Positions 22,487 to 34,842 of a stretch of DNA of 64,000 nt are shown here, in pieces. Under the pieces are notes generated by a model. It was not told where the DNA came from and searched no databases. It was given only the letters and a program-made list of their open reading frames with translations. Both the position numbers and the translations under genes were made by a program. The DNA is taken from positions 1,922,001 through 1,986,000 of the forward strand of contig CM062380.1 in the NCBI GenBank assembly GCA_031310005.1. The letters run 5' to 3'. How positions within the stretch are numbered: position 1 is the first letter of the stretch; each line of letters starts with the position of its first letter. The stretch is from Dactylellina haptotyla (taxonomy: Eukaryota > Ascomycota > Orbiliomycetes > Orbiliales > Orbiliaceae).

Positions 22487-25400
22487 ATGGACTCGCATAT
22501 GCCAGACACGCAGATGGATATGGTATAACAAACCGCCACCCTTCTTTTTTTGTTTTTTTTCTTCTTTTCTTTTATTTTTTTTTTTCTTTATCCCCTTTGG
22601 ATAATATGTTTCTCATTCGCGGATTTTTTGATATTCTCTAACATTTTATTTTCTTCTTATGCGTCGCTTATAGCAATCATCCGAAAGGGTTGCAGTGCCT
22701 GCCCTGATGATCCAAAAGAAGGGTGAGCCACAGGCGTTCTACATCCCTCTATCGAAAATAAACTGTTGGGAGGTATGTATAAAAGAACCCTTCCACACCC
22801 CTTTAGCCTGATTTTGGTCGTACCGGAAGCTCCCCGGGCGCCTACCATAAACTACAAAATCCTCACCGTAGATCTTGGGAAAGGTACTGATCTATTTCTC
22901 GTTCTAATTAAAGGATCTGGTTACATCCATCCACCATCTCTACACATTTTCATTCTCGTCGCCGCCTACTATAATTACATTTGAAGGAGATGTTGTAAAT
23001 TCGAAAAATTATTTACAGTACATGAAACCAAACTCGCACCTAATACTCAGTTTTCCCGTCGGTTTCCAAGCATCTAAGAATTCTTTGAGGCGCATGAGCG
23101 AACATCTGTCACCAAGAATGATGCCCATGAACTCATCATACAGCATTGCCTTTATGAAGAAAGATCCGACAGGTGGAACAACATCTGTGCAAACATTCTC
23201 TCCTTACAGTCCTTCTCGTGCTTTCAGAAATGAACTGGAAAGAGCTGAGGCACAAGAACGGAGATTAGAAGAGCAGAGACAGGCCGCGCATGTCAAAGCT
23301 CGGGAGGAGGTTCAGCGGTTTACACAATACTCAATGGGTACGGCTCCTAATTGGTTTATGTAGAATACCTTACTCTAGCATTTTGAAACAGACAGGACAA
23401 GGCCATGGGTGAAAAAGCAGACAGAAAACGCCTTTTTTCCGCTCAAACCCTTCGTCTTTTTCCCACACTCTTTTCCCCTTCAAGGTTTTCCTACACAAAA
23501 AACCACATTTATATTTCCACGCAAGAAGACGGTGTGCTAAGATATAATCATTTCGGTTTTAAATAGGATCAAAAGTCATGAGCGAAAAGCGGACATATTC
23601 GTCCTCCTTGGGCACACCAATGTCTTCTGGCTTAAGTCCGTTGTCTGGGACTGCACATCCCGGTCGGCGTGGATCCCTCTCCTCACAGTCCTCGGTCTCA
23701 CATTCTACATTGTCCTATCTCTCTGATGAGAGTTACCGACAAATGTCACACAGTCTTACTCCAGCAACTGAAGTAGACTATTATCCAGAGTCCGGCTCTG
23801 GCTGGAGCTTTTTCAGATCTCCAAACGTCTGGTATCCTTCATCAGACCCTTGGGCTTCCTCCCAAGGTAAGAAGGAACAACAAAGGCTTGGGGTAGTTTT
23901 CCCATCTCCTGAAACCCCAATGCCGGAAGATATCTCAGGTTGGTTTCTCTCTCTTTCTTTCTTTCCCTCCTTCACATAAATGTAGCTCTTGTTCCAAATG
24001 TAACAATATCCTTTTTTGGCAAAACTTTCTTTGTAATACTAACATGTTTTCCTTGACAGACCCCCCTACTTCTGAGATTCAACAAGCTTACCCCGCACCT
24101 GTTCTCCCAAGTTATTCGACGGAGAACATGCAGCTTGCACCTGGATTCCCAGTCTCTAACATTATTCAGCAATCTTCCGCTCAAACTCATCTGATTCCCA
24201 AGTCGGAGGACCAAGGGGAAGATGGTACCTCATCCATCCGCTCTCAGTCGCCGCTTGACGCCCAGTGGGATCGTATCGAGACTCCTCAGTCTAGCAGCGT
24301 CCTACTGTGTCCTCATATCACTTTTCATTGCGTAAAGCCCATAGATCTCAAGATCAGGCTGACTCCAACTGTCACTGTCGTACCCCCGACCGACCCTCTT
24401 GAGCACGATCGCATGTTCGCGACAGCTATCGGCGAACATGTGAACCTCTCGATGTCCATCGAGGGTAATGGCAAGATTACACGGATAGTTAGTGAACCTG
24501 AGGGCACTAAGTCACCGGAGAAGATTACGCTTTTGAAAAAAAGTCAGGCGAAAGGTGCTGGAGGCAAGTGGTACATTAGCAGGATGGAGACACAACTCGA
24601 AGGTGGCTGGGGAAGCGCAGAAGTCGGTGAACTTGGAGGGCATGGTGAAGACGGGAAGAAGAGGAACCCGGGCATCATGTTGGACTGGAGCTTCAAGGGC
24701 GAACAGAACGAGAAGAGATCGTTTGCTGTCGCCTATGAGAAGCTATCCGAGTTCCTCGACCTCTTCATGGACACCTGCGGTTTCCCCAAGAGAGAAAGAC
24801 AGGTAAGTTGAAAGCTATGTTTGGATATCCTAGAGTAACAAATAACACTAACAGCGCATATTACACAGACGATGATCAACTTCTGGGCCCGAAGACTGCC
24901 TCAAGAACCGTCCAAGAATGAATTCCTCCTCATAAAACTGCTTCCAGTCAAAGACCTTATTACCCTACTTCCAATCCAGACTGATCCTCCTCCAGATAGG
25001 ACTGTCAGGTTTTTCATCATCATCAGGAGAGCTACACGCGAAATCGTCAGGAAAGAAGGCCTGCAGGTTCGTGGCGAGATGGCTCGAGTTGTCTACGAGG
25101 TTCTAGGAAGCAAGCCACCCCCAATTGTCCCTGCCACAAAGAAGCGCAGGGGCAGAGGCAAAGCGAAAGGCAAGGGGCCATACTCAGATGCCAACACAGC
25201 TATGAAGGAGGCTGAGCGCCCTGCAGGGCCGGATCCTAACCCTCGAGTACCTGTGGAAGGAGGCACAGGCTTGACCATCTTTGAGTATGGTGGCGTGCTC
25301 ATGGCAAGCCAGGAGGCGGATGAGCAAATGGCCGAAGAGGCCGCGGCGCTAGAGTCTGCTGAGGAAGAAGAGAGGAAACCAAAGTCGGTACCATCTTCGC

Positions 25401-25816
25401 CTCCTAAGAAGGCATTGCAACATGCTAGCGTGGAGGAATACGCTGAGCCGATGCCCACACCGAATAACATGGATGTCGACCAGCCGGTTCTTACTGAAAC
25501 GACACCTATGGTGTCTCCTCAAGGCCATTATACTATGCTTCCGGATACTCAGTCCGGAATGCAGATGTCGGACTTCGCATCCCGCGCCCCAGACGAGGTC
25601 ATCTCCTCGTTGTATTATGACAATCAGCAACAATTTTACGATGCGTTCATGTACACCCATCAAGATATGGAACTACATGATCCGAATCAACCGGTTTTTA
25701 CGGTCGTCGGCGGAACTGGGGCCCCATATGGAGGCGGGTTTTTCCAATCACAGCAGACACATCCTTCTCATAACATGCCGTCTCAGGGATGGGGTTGGCA
25801 TAACCAGTATGAATGA
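22487..25816 (+). CDS. Conserved-looking fungal protein of unknown function, seven exons
   Basis: Not recognised. Model: 22487-22522, 22674-22722, 22830-22883, 22987-23337, 23567-23938, 24060-24802 and 24869-25816, closing in frame to 850 residues. Exons 4-7 are secure: phases match and branch sites are good (for example TACTAAC before exon 6). Exons 1-3 are less certain, because a stronger-looking donor at 22773 competes with the one used at 22723. The first ATG sits in a near-ideal context (gccgccATGG). Seen in the protein: a charged helical segment in exon 4 rich in Glu, Arg and Gln, a long Ser/Pro-rich stretch, a folded-looking region from about 345 to 620 with regular hydrophobic spacing, a basic nuclear-signal-like cluster KKRRGRGKAKGKG (about 626-638), then an acidic and Gln/Pro-rich tail. 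This suggests a nuclear regulator, which is inference only. Confidence 0.75.
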
Positions 25817-28800
25817 TTTAGGTACAAGTATAGGGAAGCAAGGCTTTCCTTCTTATGAAGTTTACGATTTTGTGACTGTTTCTTTTCGTTTGCTTTACTC
25901 TTTTATTTCTTGAAGACATAAGATCTCAAGCACATATTTGCATTTGAGGGCCATTTTACTTCTTTTTCGATACCATTTACTGCTGTAATTATTCATACAT
26001 ATTTGCCCCATATGACTTTTACTTTCTGGATACCTGGCTAAGTCAGTTTCTCTTCTAACTTTTTTCTTCTTTTTCTTTTTCTATTTCGTAACGGTCCTTT
26101 TCTTCTGAAGGCAGACTTTATCTTTCTTTCGCTCAAATGTGTTTTTAACATTTATTTTCCTTTCCGTGCTCTGGGAGGAGTTTTTCTTTGGCGCTTATTC
26201 ACTGTGGGAATGAGAGCATGTCATCAGTTTTCCTTGCGACTGCACACTCTAACGAACATGGCCGGCGAAATACTCTGGAACATGTGTTATTTTCATTTCA
26301 TCTTAAAAGAATACTTTTAGGCTCTTCTCAGCTGTTGCAGATTATTGCACTTTTTGCGCAATTGCTCGACATTAACTAGGCTACAAGACTAAAAACACAT
26401 TCGTTTCTGTGTGATAGCGGCACGCGGATACCTATCATTCCTCTTAAATTATAATACATTACATGAAATGTTTATACATAATCTCACAATTCAAAGGTAA
26501 AATTGTACAGCATCTGCCTAGTAGTCATGTCGATCCACTACAGATGATTTTCTTTATACGAGAAGTCGTAATATAAAGTCCTGCCTTGTGTTATGGTGAT
26601 TCTCATTCGCGCAATCGATTGTGCACTGTGTTGCTGGAATTTGTTTCGGAGACGAACCCTTTAAGCTTAATATAAATTAATTGTTCTCTGGGCTCAGAAC
26701 TTAAATCCAACGTCTACTTGTGATCTTGCTAGCAATTACTATTTCCCCTTCAAGTGTGCATTAAACCCGCAGTTGCGAAATTGCTTTCGCTTCACGAGGG
26801 ATTTCTTTCCCTTGAGCTTTCAGCTTGGGTTTGTCTTTGCAGATTGACGCCTTGCCAATGAGCCAAACAGCCCGATATGGCTAACAAACGGGGAAATTAC
26901 TTCCCACCATCAAAGCTGGTGGCCTGAGGTTATCGCGCTTCATCCGAAATTAATTTGCCAAACAAATTGCTCGGCAGCAACCTGTGAAAATACTGTGAGG
27001 GGGAAAAAGATACGATGCCTTGTTGTGTCTTGAGCTCAGAATGTGTAAGCTGTCATCAGAGCTCTTGATCGAATGGGGTCAGAGCGGGAAGCAGGATGGA
27101 AGCTTGTTTTGTGCTCCGCCTTGGCCCGGAGAGGTTAGCGGCTGCGAGGGTAGTTCGGAACTCTAGAACACTTCTTTCAGGATGTTCGACCAGAAAGACG
27201 AGCTAGGCGATAGCTAACCTCGAAGATTTCCTTTTTAAACGGAAATCTTACTAACCACAACGGCTGTGTTTTAATGGGTTACAGCCTCCCAAAGGGGATG
27301 TGCAGTTTTTCTGGGGAAGTTCCTTGCCATTATCCGCACAGGACCGGGGTTGGGGGGCGTTGGGTTCGGCATGTAAACGAGTCGTAGAAGGGCTGGTTCG
27401 ACCGTGCTTGATTTGATCGAATCGACTGGTCAGAATGCTTTGGTTGGCAAAAACTCTGGCATCCGCGAAAAAGTACCGGCAGGTGTCGGACGTTCGCTTT
27501 GCGATCACGTTTTGTTAACCTCAATAGTCATTAGGTCTCGTAAAAGAGCATGGGGAACGGTCCAAGCGAGGGATTGAGAAACAGAAGAACTGGATACATC
27601 GGTTAGAATGTTTGACTCCCATGCGGACCAGCGAGGGCAAAGAATCTCGAAGTCGTGTGTATGTGCATTGATTTGACTCTCATGGTTGCCCCACCACCCA
27701 ACCGCCTCTGTTTGCATTCTTTAAAAGCCCCTCCTTTATCCCTCTTTTTTTTTTTTTTTGTGAACCTGGTTCCGCTTGTTCGGAATGTTCATGTTGAGCT
27801 GAATATCAAATATTCGCCATGGCTTATGGCCGTATCCAGCTGCGATCAAAGGGACGCGAGACTATTTCCACACGACCCCAAGCGTTTATCTAACCAGAAG
27901 TAAACCGCAAGTTCGCTTCGGCTTGAATTCATTTCTTCTCTGGATCCCTTTTCTTATGACGGCACCTGACCGGGCTTTCAATAGCACGGAAATTATTATA
28001 GCCAGGAAAGTCCGAAGAGGAAAAGCAAAATTTTTGGTGTCTTCATTTCACCGCCTGTTTTGCCTGTGTTGGTTGATTTTCGAGTTTTTTATTGGCCTCG
28101 AGCCGACTCCAAGGGTTCAAGAACGAAGGAGGCCAGGGACCCCAAGGCTGTGAATCAGAGATAGCGGGCGAACAAGCACAAGATCCAGAAAAACCGACGC
28201 GCGATATTTCCGCTAGCTGCTGTGCTGTATAATAACAGTGAAGGCACGGAAAATTCTCTGCAGCAAAATTAATTGACATACTCGGCCATTCTTCTTATTT
28301 TTGCAACTCTCGGACTGCACGGCAACGACTCCCCTTTCTCTTAATCTGTCATCTTCACTATCTTTTTCTGTTGTTTCGAAATCTACCTTCTTCTTTTTCG
28401 ATATCTTTGCGAGATAAAGGATCCTGCACAAAATGGAGGGGCGGTCGCCAATCTGACGGACCAGGCAGCCAGCGCCGGGCAGCAGATAAGTTGTTGGGAC
28501 TGAGACACCTGCAACAGCCAACAACACCTTGATAGCACGGCCAGATACGGACCCGCCAGGTACGGCACTTTTATAGTAAAACCCTCACCGGTGTGGGACT
28601 GGAAGACCCGACTGGCTTCTGGGACCAAACGTCAAAGAGATTATGTCGGCTAATATGTTATCGGACACCTAGGTCACCTTTGGTGGTACCTCACTTGGGT
28701 ATTTTTCGTTTTGCTAGGAATCAAAGCTTCAGGTTACGTTCTCGAGCGGGATCTACGACATCCTGTTGCGTTACACAGCCTGGGACAGCGCCTCTTTGAA

Positions 28801-28916
28801 AAGTGTCAAAGGAGACTTACGGACCATTGTTAAGAAAAAGAGGCTTGTTTCAAATACATTCGGATAGAGGGACATAGATCTATAAATCGGGATTTGATAG
28901 ATAAAGAACATCAAGA
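25817..28916. other. Intergenic, 3.1 kb without a supported gene
   Basis: The first 300-400 bases are T-rich and fit a 3' untranslated region. The rest shows short open frames on both strands and a T run of about 18 bases near 27745. No tRNA or other RNA gene recognised. Confidence 0.6.
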
Positions 28917-30776
28917 ATGTCGTTCCCCTACGGCTCACCCACTACCGTTACCTCTACTGATCGGATGAATATCGATTGCACGAGTGAGGACGTTGTTCTA
29001 GAAGATGGCTCAACCAACGAGGCTTCCTGTCGAGGCTCACGGCCGCAGAACCTCTATCTCGAGATTACACCCGCGATATCTGGGCGAGAACCATTGGCAT
29101 CCATAACTTCGTCGCAGGATGCCGTGTTGTCGAATATAAAGCACAACAATGCCACTGGGATCATCGACCACGCGGTCTCCAGCTCCAGATCTGATTCCTC
29201 GTCCAGGTGCTCTACACCTACTCCTTCTACCGCATCCTCCACCGATGATTCTTCAATTGCAACCCCTACCTTAGACACATCCTCGCTAACCCCTACGTTC
29301 CCTTTTTCTCCAACCGATAACACTACAAGGCTGCTGCTTCGAGATAGATATTTGGAAAGTCAACGGCCGATCATTGTAGGGAGCAACAATTCTCTCGATA
29401 TCCCTAGAGCTGTGTTTCAGGAGCCCAAGAACAATTCTCAATTGCTGGATATCTTCACCCCGCCTGAGACACCGGCATCTATCAACAGACAGGAGAGAAG
29501 ATTAGAAGAGCCGGTTCCACATCTTAACTTCCAGCTTGAAAGAGAAGAGACCGGTGTTTCTACCCCAACTGACTGGGAAACATCTGATTTCGCTATGGGA
29601 ATCGATAACAGAATACAAAACCAAAATGAAGAAAATCAGCAGGAGCAATCTTTGATTCTGCAGCCATCAGGACCCTACGAGCTTGATGATGCAATTCAGC
29701 CAACAAAGCTCGGTTCCGGTGCCTGGAGCAACGTCTACAAGGGACTCCTAAAACTCTCGAAAACCAGTGGGAAACAGCTACTTATCGCAGTAAAGCAGCC
29801 GTTGAACACATTTTCGATATCTGCTCTTAAACGAGAAGCCTTGGTTCTCTCCCAAATCCAACGGAAAGTCAATGCTTCGGAGCCATATCAATCAATCATT
29901 CCATTTCACGGGTTTGACGAGGCCACAAACTCGATTCTAATGACCGCTCTATCCGGCGACAACTTGGAGCAATTCACAACCCGTTGCAGAATATCGCAAC
30001 CCAATACCGCCAGCTTCAATAGCAGAAAGCTCCCCATTCTCGGAATTACGCAGTGGCTATTTATTGCTGAAAGGCTTATCGGTGCATTTGCATTCTTGAA
30101 AGCAAGTGGAGTTATCCACGGTGATGTCAAGCCGCAGAACATCCTTACTAAAGCTTGGGAAAGACACGGGAATGTTCCAGATTACGACTGGATATCTGCG
30201 GAGGAAGCAGAATCTCTCGTAGAACCAATCGTATCTGATTTCTCGTCAGCGTACCTTGTTGATTCGAATGGAAGCATCTCCGACGATGAAGAGGCGATAA
30301 ACGCTGTGACAACAATCTACTGTGCTCCAGAACTCCTGGCGGCGTTCTTGACACCGCCTACAACTCCTACAAAAGCATTCATCAGTCCCAACACTCCGAC
30401 AAGCGCGGGCGGGAGCGGTCTTGCGCCTCCGAAGAAAATCGAGCCGCGTCCTCTGCCCACTTTTTCTTCTGATCAATACGGCTTGTGCATGACGTTGTTG
30501 CAGTGCGCTATTGGAACCCACCCGTATTCTGCAGCCAAGATGGACTTGCAACGAAACATGTGGGTAAGACAGGGTGATCCGATGATATTTGCCAGAGCAG
30601 ATGAAAGAGTGTTCAGATGTCGGCCTGGTGGGATAGTGGATCGCTTGCTTAAGACTTGTTTTGGGAAATCAGCCGAAGGAAGAACGGAAATTGAAGAGCT
30701 AGAGAGAAGGATCCAAGCATTGTGCGGGGAGTGGAAGGAGAGGAAAGGACAGGAGGCTTGGGTTTGGGGTGACTAA
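28917..30776 (+). CDS. Divergent protein kinase-domain protein
   Basis: Single-exon, 619 residues. The first roughly 245 residues are Ser/Thr/Pro-rich and disordered. The kinase domain (about 255-610) shows the glycine loop GSGAWSNV (266-273), the ATP-anchoring lysine Lys293 in IAVKQ, a likely helix-C glutamate in LKREALVL, the catalytic loop HGDVKPQN (401-408), DFS (441-443) where DFG is usual, and CAPELL near 470. The catalytic Asp403, Lys405 and Asn408 and the metal-binding Asp441 are present, so activity is possible. The Arg of HRD is Gly (a non-RD kinase, so control by activation-loop phosphorylation is less likely) and the DFG glycine is Ser. A Pro/Thr-rich insert follows the APE motif. 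I cannot assign it to a named family; many such lone kinases occur in filamentous fungi. Confidence 0.85.
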   Translation: MSFPYGSPTTVTSTDRMNIDCTSEDVVLEDGSTNEASCRGSRPQNLYLEITPAISGREPLASITSSQDAVLSNIKHNNATGIIDHAVSSSRSDSSSRCSTPTPSTASSTDDSSIATPTLDTSSLTPTFPFSPTDNTTRLLLRDRYLESQRPIIVGSNNSLDIPRAVFQEPKNNSQLLDIFTPPETPASINRQERRLEEPVPHLNFQLEREETGVSTPTDWETSDFAMGIDNRIQNQNEENQQEQSLILQPSGPYELDDAIQPTKLGSGAWSNVYKGLLKLSKTSGKQLLIAVKQPLNTFSISALKREALVLSQIQRKVNASEPYQSIIPFHGFDEATNSILMTALSGDNLEQFTTRCRISQPNTASFNSRKLPILGITQWLFIAERLIGAFAFLKASGVIHGDVKPQNILTKAWERHGNVPDYDWISAEEAESLVEPIVSDFSSAYLVDSNGSISDDEEAINAVTTIYCAPELLAAFLTPPTTPTKAFISPNTPTSAGGSGLAPPKKIEPRPLPTFSSDQYGLCMTLLQCAIGTHPYSAAKMDLQRNMWVRQGDPMIFARADERVFRCRPGGIVDRLLKTCFGKSAEGRTEIEELERRIQALCGEWKERKGQEAWVWGD

Positions 30777-31713
30777 CATTGACACGGTCACATATTTTTT
30801 TTTTTCTTTCTGGTTTTTGGGGTAGCTTTGGTCTAGAGATACTTTTCCCTTTCATTCATATTGTGTCTTTAGCTGCATTTCCATTTTCGTTCGGAATTTT
30901 TTTATTTTTATTTCGGTTTCAAAGGGGCATTTAGGTTATAGAGAAAAAGGGATGCAATAACGGTTTGGAATAGAAGGATATGGCGTAGCGAAGTGGTTGG
31001 TTGGGTTCCTTTAATTTTTTTTCTCGATTTTGAGCTTGGTAATCTTTTCATACTTTTATTTTGGGATTCTTTTGGGGACTTTAACCCTTTCTATCATATC
31101 TCGCAATCTTCATAGCTTGAGCTTTTCAAGTTGCATTGATTTATTTATAATCGGGTTCAAGTTTCCATCAAACGGGGTATGCTTCAATTCAAAAGTGGGA
31201 TTTTAAACATGCGCAACGGTTTTCATTATGATTCAGTCTTCTTTGGCGGCCATGAACATATTTTGATTATATGGTGGAGAGTATCCAGTAAACTACAGAA
31301 AATCCAAACTAACCCCCCGAAAAGACGTTAGCCAACAGAGAGGATGAATGCAGACACAAATACTCTCAGTCTTCCCATGGGTAGAAATAACATAAATTTC
31401 TTGAAATTAATGCTTCTTTTCGAAAGGCTTCAGGTGGGAAAAAATGAGCGTGGATGAACCGTAAACAAGTTTGCTATTTTGATATTACCAGAAAGCAAAA
31501 GTGATAGAATCGAAACGAGTGTGGCCTTTTTCTTAGAAATCAGGAAAGCAGTGGAGTGGACAACAAGGTAATGAACGTTTTTGTTAAAGAGAGTGGAGAA
31601 ACGAAAAGCACGACAATGCGATTGACTAGTAGTAACCCAGAAAAGTGGTATTAGTGGAACACTACGTTGATTGAAGCGGGTTTGAGGAACCGCTTTGCTT
31701 AACTCCCTTCTCT
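30777..31713. other. Convergent intergenic region
   Basis: Shared 3' region of the kinase (plus) and the hydrophobin-like gene (minus). It is T-rich on the plus strand just after the kinase stop. No gene seen. Confidence 0.65.
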
Positions 31714-32568
31714 TTAAGCTTTGGGGAAGAAACCACCACCATTTATGTTGACGTTGGTTGGGGCGTTGACGACGACGTTCTCGTTGAAAGCAGTGCACTG
31801 AGTATACATTAGTTATTGCTCTATGGATTAATATAAGAATTGAGGAGGAGCAGGCAGTCTTACGAAATCGCCGGCACAACAGGCGACGGTATTGCGACAG
31901 AGGTCGGACGAGCCGGTCTCTGAGTTTTATCGTTTTTAGGTTAGCGATCCATTATATACGTGTCAACCCACAGGAGAAAAAGGCTTACGAAATTGAGTAA
32001 TCCTATCGCACTGGTTGCTCTGGTTTGATTCCCTATTGTTATTAACTGTTGGCGCGTTGATTCCGCTGCGGAATAGATTCCTCATTTGGGATGTGAACTG
32101 AGGGAAAGTTTGGGTAGTTTCACGACCGGAGTTGGCGTTTGCGGTAGCAGTGTTGGTAGAGGGGCCATTACAGCAGACAATCTGGCCGCCATTGCCACAG
32201 GATGTGGAGGTTTGGCTGATAACAGAGCCTGGGCTGTTGACAATGGCGCCAGAGTTACCACCTTGGGTAGCACCTTGAACATGAGTTCGTTAGCAGTGGT
32301 CTAATTTTCTGATATTCATGCTTGAATTGTACTTACTGTTGTTGTCGACGGCGGAGCCGGCACCTACATTTGCGGATTGTGAGCAGAATTCAGATTTCAA
32401 TATCAAGGATATCGCTGTGTACTTACCGGCTCCAGTTGGGCCAGTACCACCAATGCGCCCGTTGTTGATTCCACCACGGAATCCGCGGAACCCTCCTTGC
32501 GGGGCTGGGATAGCAGAGACATAGGACAAGGCGCTAAGGCCGACAGTGAGGATTGTCAAAAGTTGCAT
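31714..32568 (-). CDS. Secreted hydrophobin-like protein with eight cysteines
   Basis: Five exons: 32568-32427, 32363-32337 (27 bases), 32273-31989, 31919-31864 and 31797-31714. All junctions are GT-AG and the model closes to 197 residues. It starts with a clear signal peptide (MQLLTILTVGLSALSYVSA) followed by a Gly/Arg/Asn-rich linker. The mature part has eight cysteines in the hydrophobin order C, CC, C, C, CC, C: SCGNGGQIVCC, NQC, LCRNTVACC, then FCTAF. Gaps are 7, 53, 13, 5 and 4 residues. The order and the X5 gap before the second pair fit class I hydrophobins, which coat spores and aerial hyphae with amphipathic films. The 53-residue loop and the 4-residue last gap are outside the usual class I ranges, so it is either a divergent hydrophobin or a related cysteine-rich surface protein. 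Confidence 0.75.
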
Positions 32569-32724
32569 TTTGAAAGTATAGAGAACGAAGGTACCAAGGC
32601 TTGCTAGCGCTAGCTTGGAATGGTCAAACGATATGGGAGGTAGAGAGCGATTGTATCCTATAGATCCGAGTGATGGTTGCTGATGATAGAAGAAGGAGCA
32701 TTTTCCTAGGCGGGAATCCTTCAA

Positions 32725-32732
32725 ATATATAG
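32725..32732 (-). promoter_or_regulatory. Possible TATA box of the hydrophobin-like gene
   Basis: CTATATAT on the minus strand, about 157 bases before the start codon. Position and sequence are plausible for a highly expressed fungal gene, but no transcript start is known. Confidence 0.35.
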
Positions 32733-34842
32733 ACAATCTATCTTACAGCTTTGTTGAAGATATAGGTAACATCAAAGACCTTCTCTACACCATATGGGAT
32801 GGTGCCTTCCTTGAATTCCGTTAAAGTTATTGTCCTTGAGGTTTGTTTTTACGACTGCACCTGGTGTATCCATCAATAGAGTTGGGATGGTATCACCGAA
32901 GGCTCACTATCTAGCGGGAAGATATTTGCTATTGCTATACCTTGAAAGCAAGATATCAGTGGTGAATGACATTATGATTGCCAATCGAGATCTCCCAAAG
33001 TTTCTCGGATTAGACAACTGGATACATTCCAGATTGCAGAATAACTAATTTGTGTTGGTGTGTGGTCATTTGGCGTCTTATGACGACAATGTGTAAGGTA
33101 TGCTTCGAAATTAGTAAATGATGGACGTGATCTGGAGCGATCTTGGGGTCAACTGTCCATTGAAGAATCCATGATCCCGACTGGCTGGATGCTGGCCAGT
33201 TGGAAATGAGATCTCGATGTTGTATTTTTGCCGACATATAGGCGAGGTCATTCTGGGATAGATGAGCACTGATAAAACTGTCAACAGGATAAGAAGCGAA
33301 ATTGATGGATGCACGCATGCAACTAGTCACAAGGTGTCTCCGCAGCGGGAGTGACGGTTGGATTTTCCGTTAGACATTTTTAAAATTACGGTTTGTATAA
33401 CCTCCAGACCCTGGATTGATACCGAAGAAACCAGACAAATCTATAGCTGAGAAAGATATGAAAAGAGGGCAGAAGGCCATTGGTGTCACAGAAAAATTGT
33501 TTATCCTCGGCTCTGTTCTTCTTTTCGGTACCATCGATTGGGGATTGCCTATTTTGGATGGACGTTCTCAACTGGGACTGCTACTAAAAGCTATATCCGC
33601 TCTTTTGAAGTCGTACAGGCTGAAGATATCAGTGTTGAATCGAATCTGGATCGTTCAGCGAATCTCAATCTGGCTAAAAGATAATGGAATTGGGCACGGG
33701 AGTTGGTCGGGAATTGGCGCCATGGTAGGGAAATTGGAGATCACTAAGACAGAACAGCGGTAGGTTCCGAAGGTACGATCAGGGGGCTCGAAGCTTAAGT
33801 AGTGCGTAGTGCAACATGAAGACAGATATAGATATCGTCGAAGGAGGTTTCTAAGACAATACTAGAGTATTTTATCAAGATTGGTCAAAGTCACATGCTT
33901 TGAAATAGCGACGAGTTTCTGGTTGTCTTTCAAGATTTCATGCAGACCTCCGGGTTTGAATTGAATTTGAAGATTATTTCGTCCTAGGTTCTTTCAAATC
34001 TACTCCAGACTGTGTCCTATCTCCATCTTGACCCAAGGCAGCAACATTACAGAGACGGTTCATCCTCACTTGATTAGTTGGGGCATCCTTATAATTCTAA
34101 AAGCTAACTTGAATAAAAACAATAATAATAAACTCCGTATGAATGAATTTGATCGACTCGAACATGTCAAATTTAGTGAGCTGAAGCTGTGAAGCTGTTT
34201 CTGTTGTAGTCTCTGAATCTAGCCATCGATTGTACACCATGAATGTTGCATGTTGGTGTTGTATCTGGGGTTTTGACGACCGCTTAGGTCATTTTGAGGT
34301 GAGCTCAGCTCGCGCTCCGTGATAGACAGAACCTGGGGAAGCTGGGAGGTTGTAAGAGGCAAATTGGTTTTTTGTACGCCTTCCGGTCAATCCGAGATGC
34401 TACTACAATATATGCAATATACCCTGCCACTACCTGGACGGATTAACATTAACATGGCGTGTTGATGAATTCGTAGCTGGCTTAAGAATCTGGAGCTGGG
34501 CGCTGACTAAAATACCCGACGAAAACATGCTTAATTGATCAAGCTGACCAATGCTAACTTCGCCTTGAGCTTCTGTTTAGATAATTCGGCCCAGCCGACG
34601 GATCCGATATATAAAGTTAGCAAGCTGCCACAGCGACTAACCAGCGAGTTTTGTTGTCTGTTTCTAAATCCAACCCCACAGGACATCGATAGTATACAAT
34701 TGCAGTTGGTAAACAATCTGCTATTAGATTAAATTCCGAAGTTTGTCGAATACAGTCCGGATCCCGGCAAGTCCTGTTGGTTGGACCTCGTGAAACCAAT
34801 CTGCCATCAGTCAATCGAAATAGCATTTCACTAGCTTTCACA
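32733..34842. other. Intergenic, no supported gene
   Basis: Upstream regions of the divergently placed hydrophobin-like and methyltransferase genes. Open frames at 33010-33330 (minus) and 33416-33763 (plus) lack motifs and lie in moderately AT-rich DNA, so they are not called. Confidence 0.5.

Noticed and set aside
33010-33763. Open frames of 106 codons (minus) and 115 codons (plus)
   Set aside because: No motif, no signal peptide, and no splice partners that extend them convincingly.
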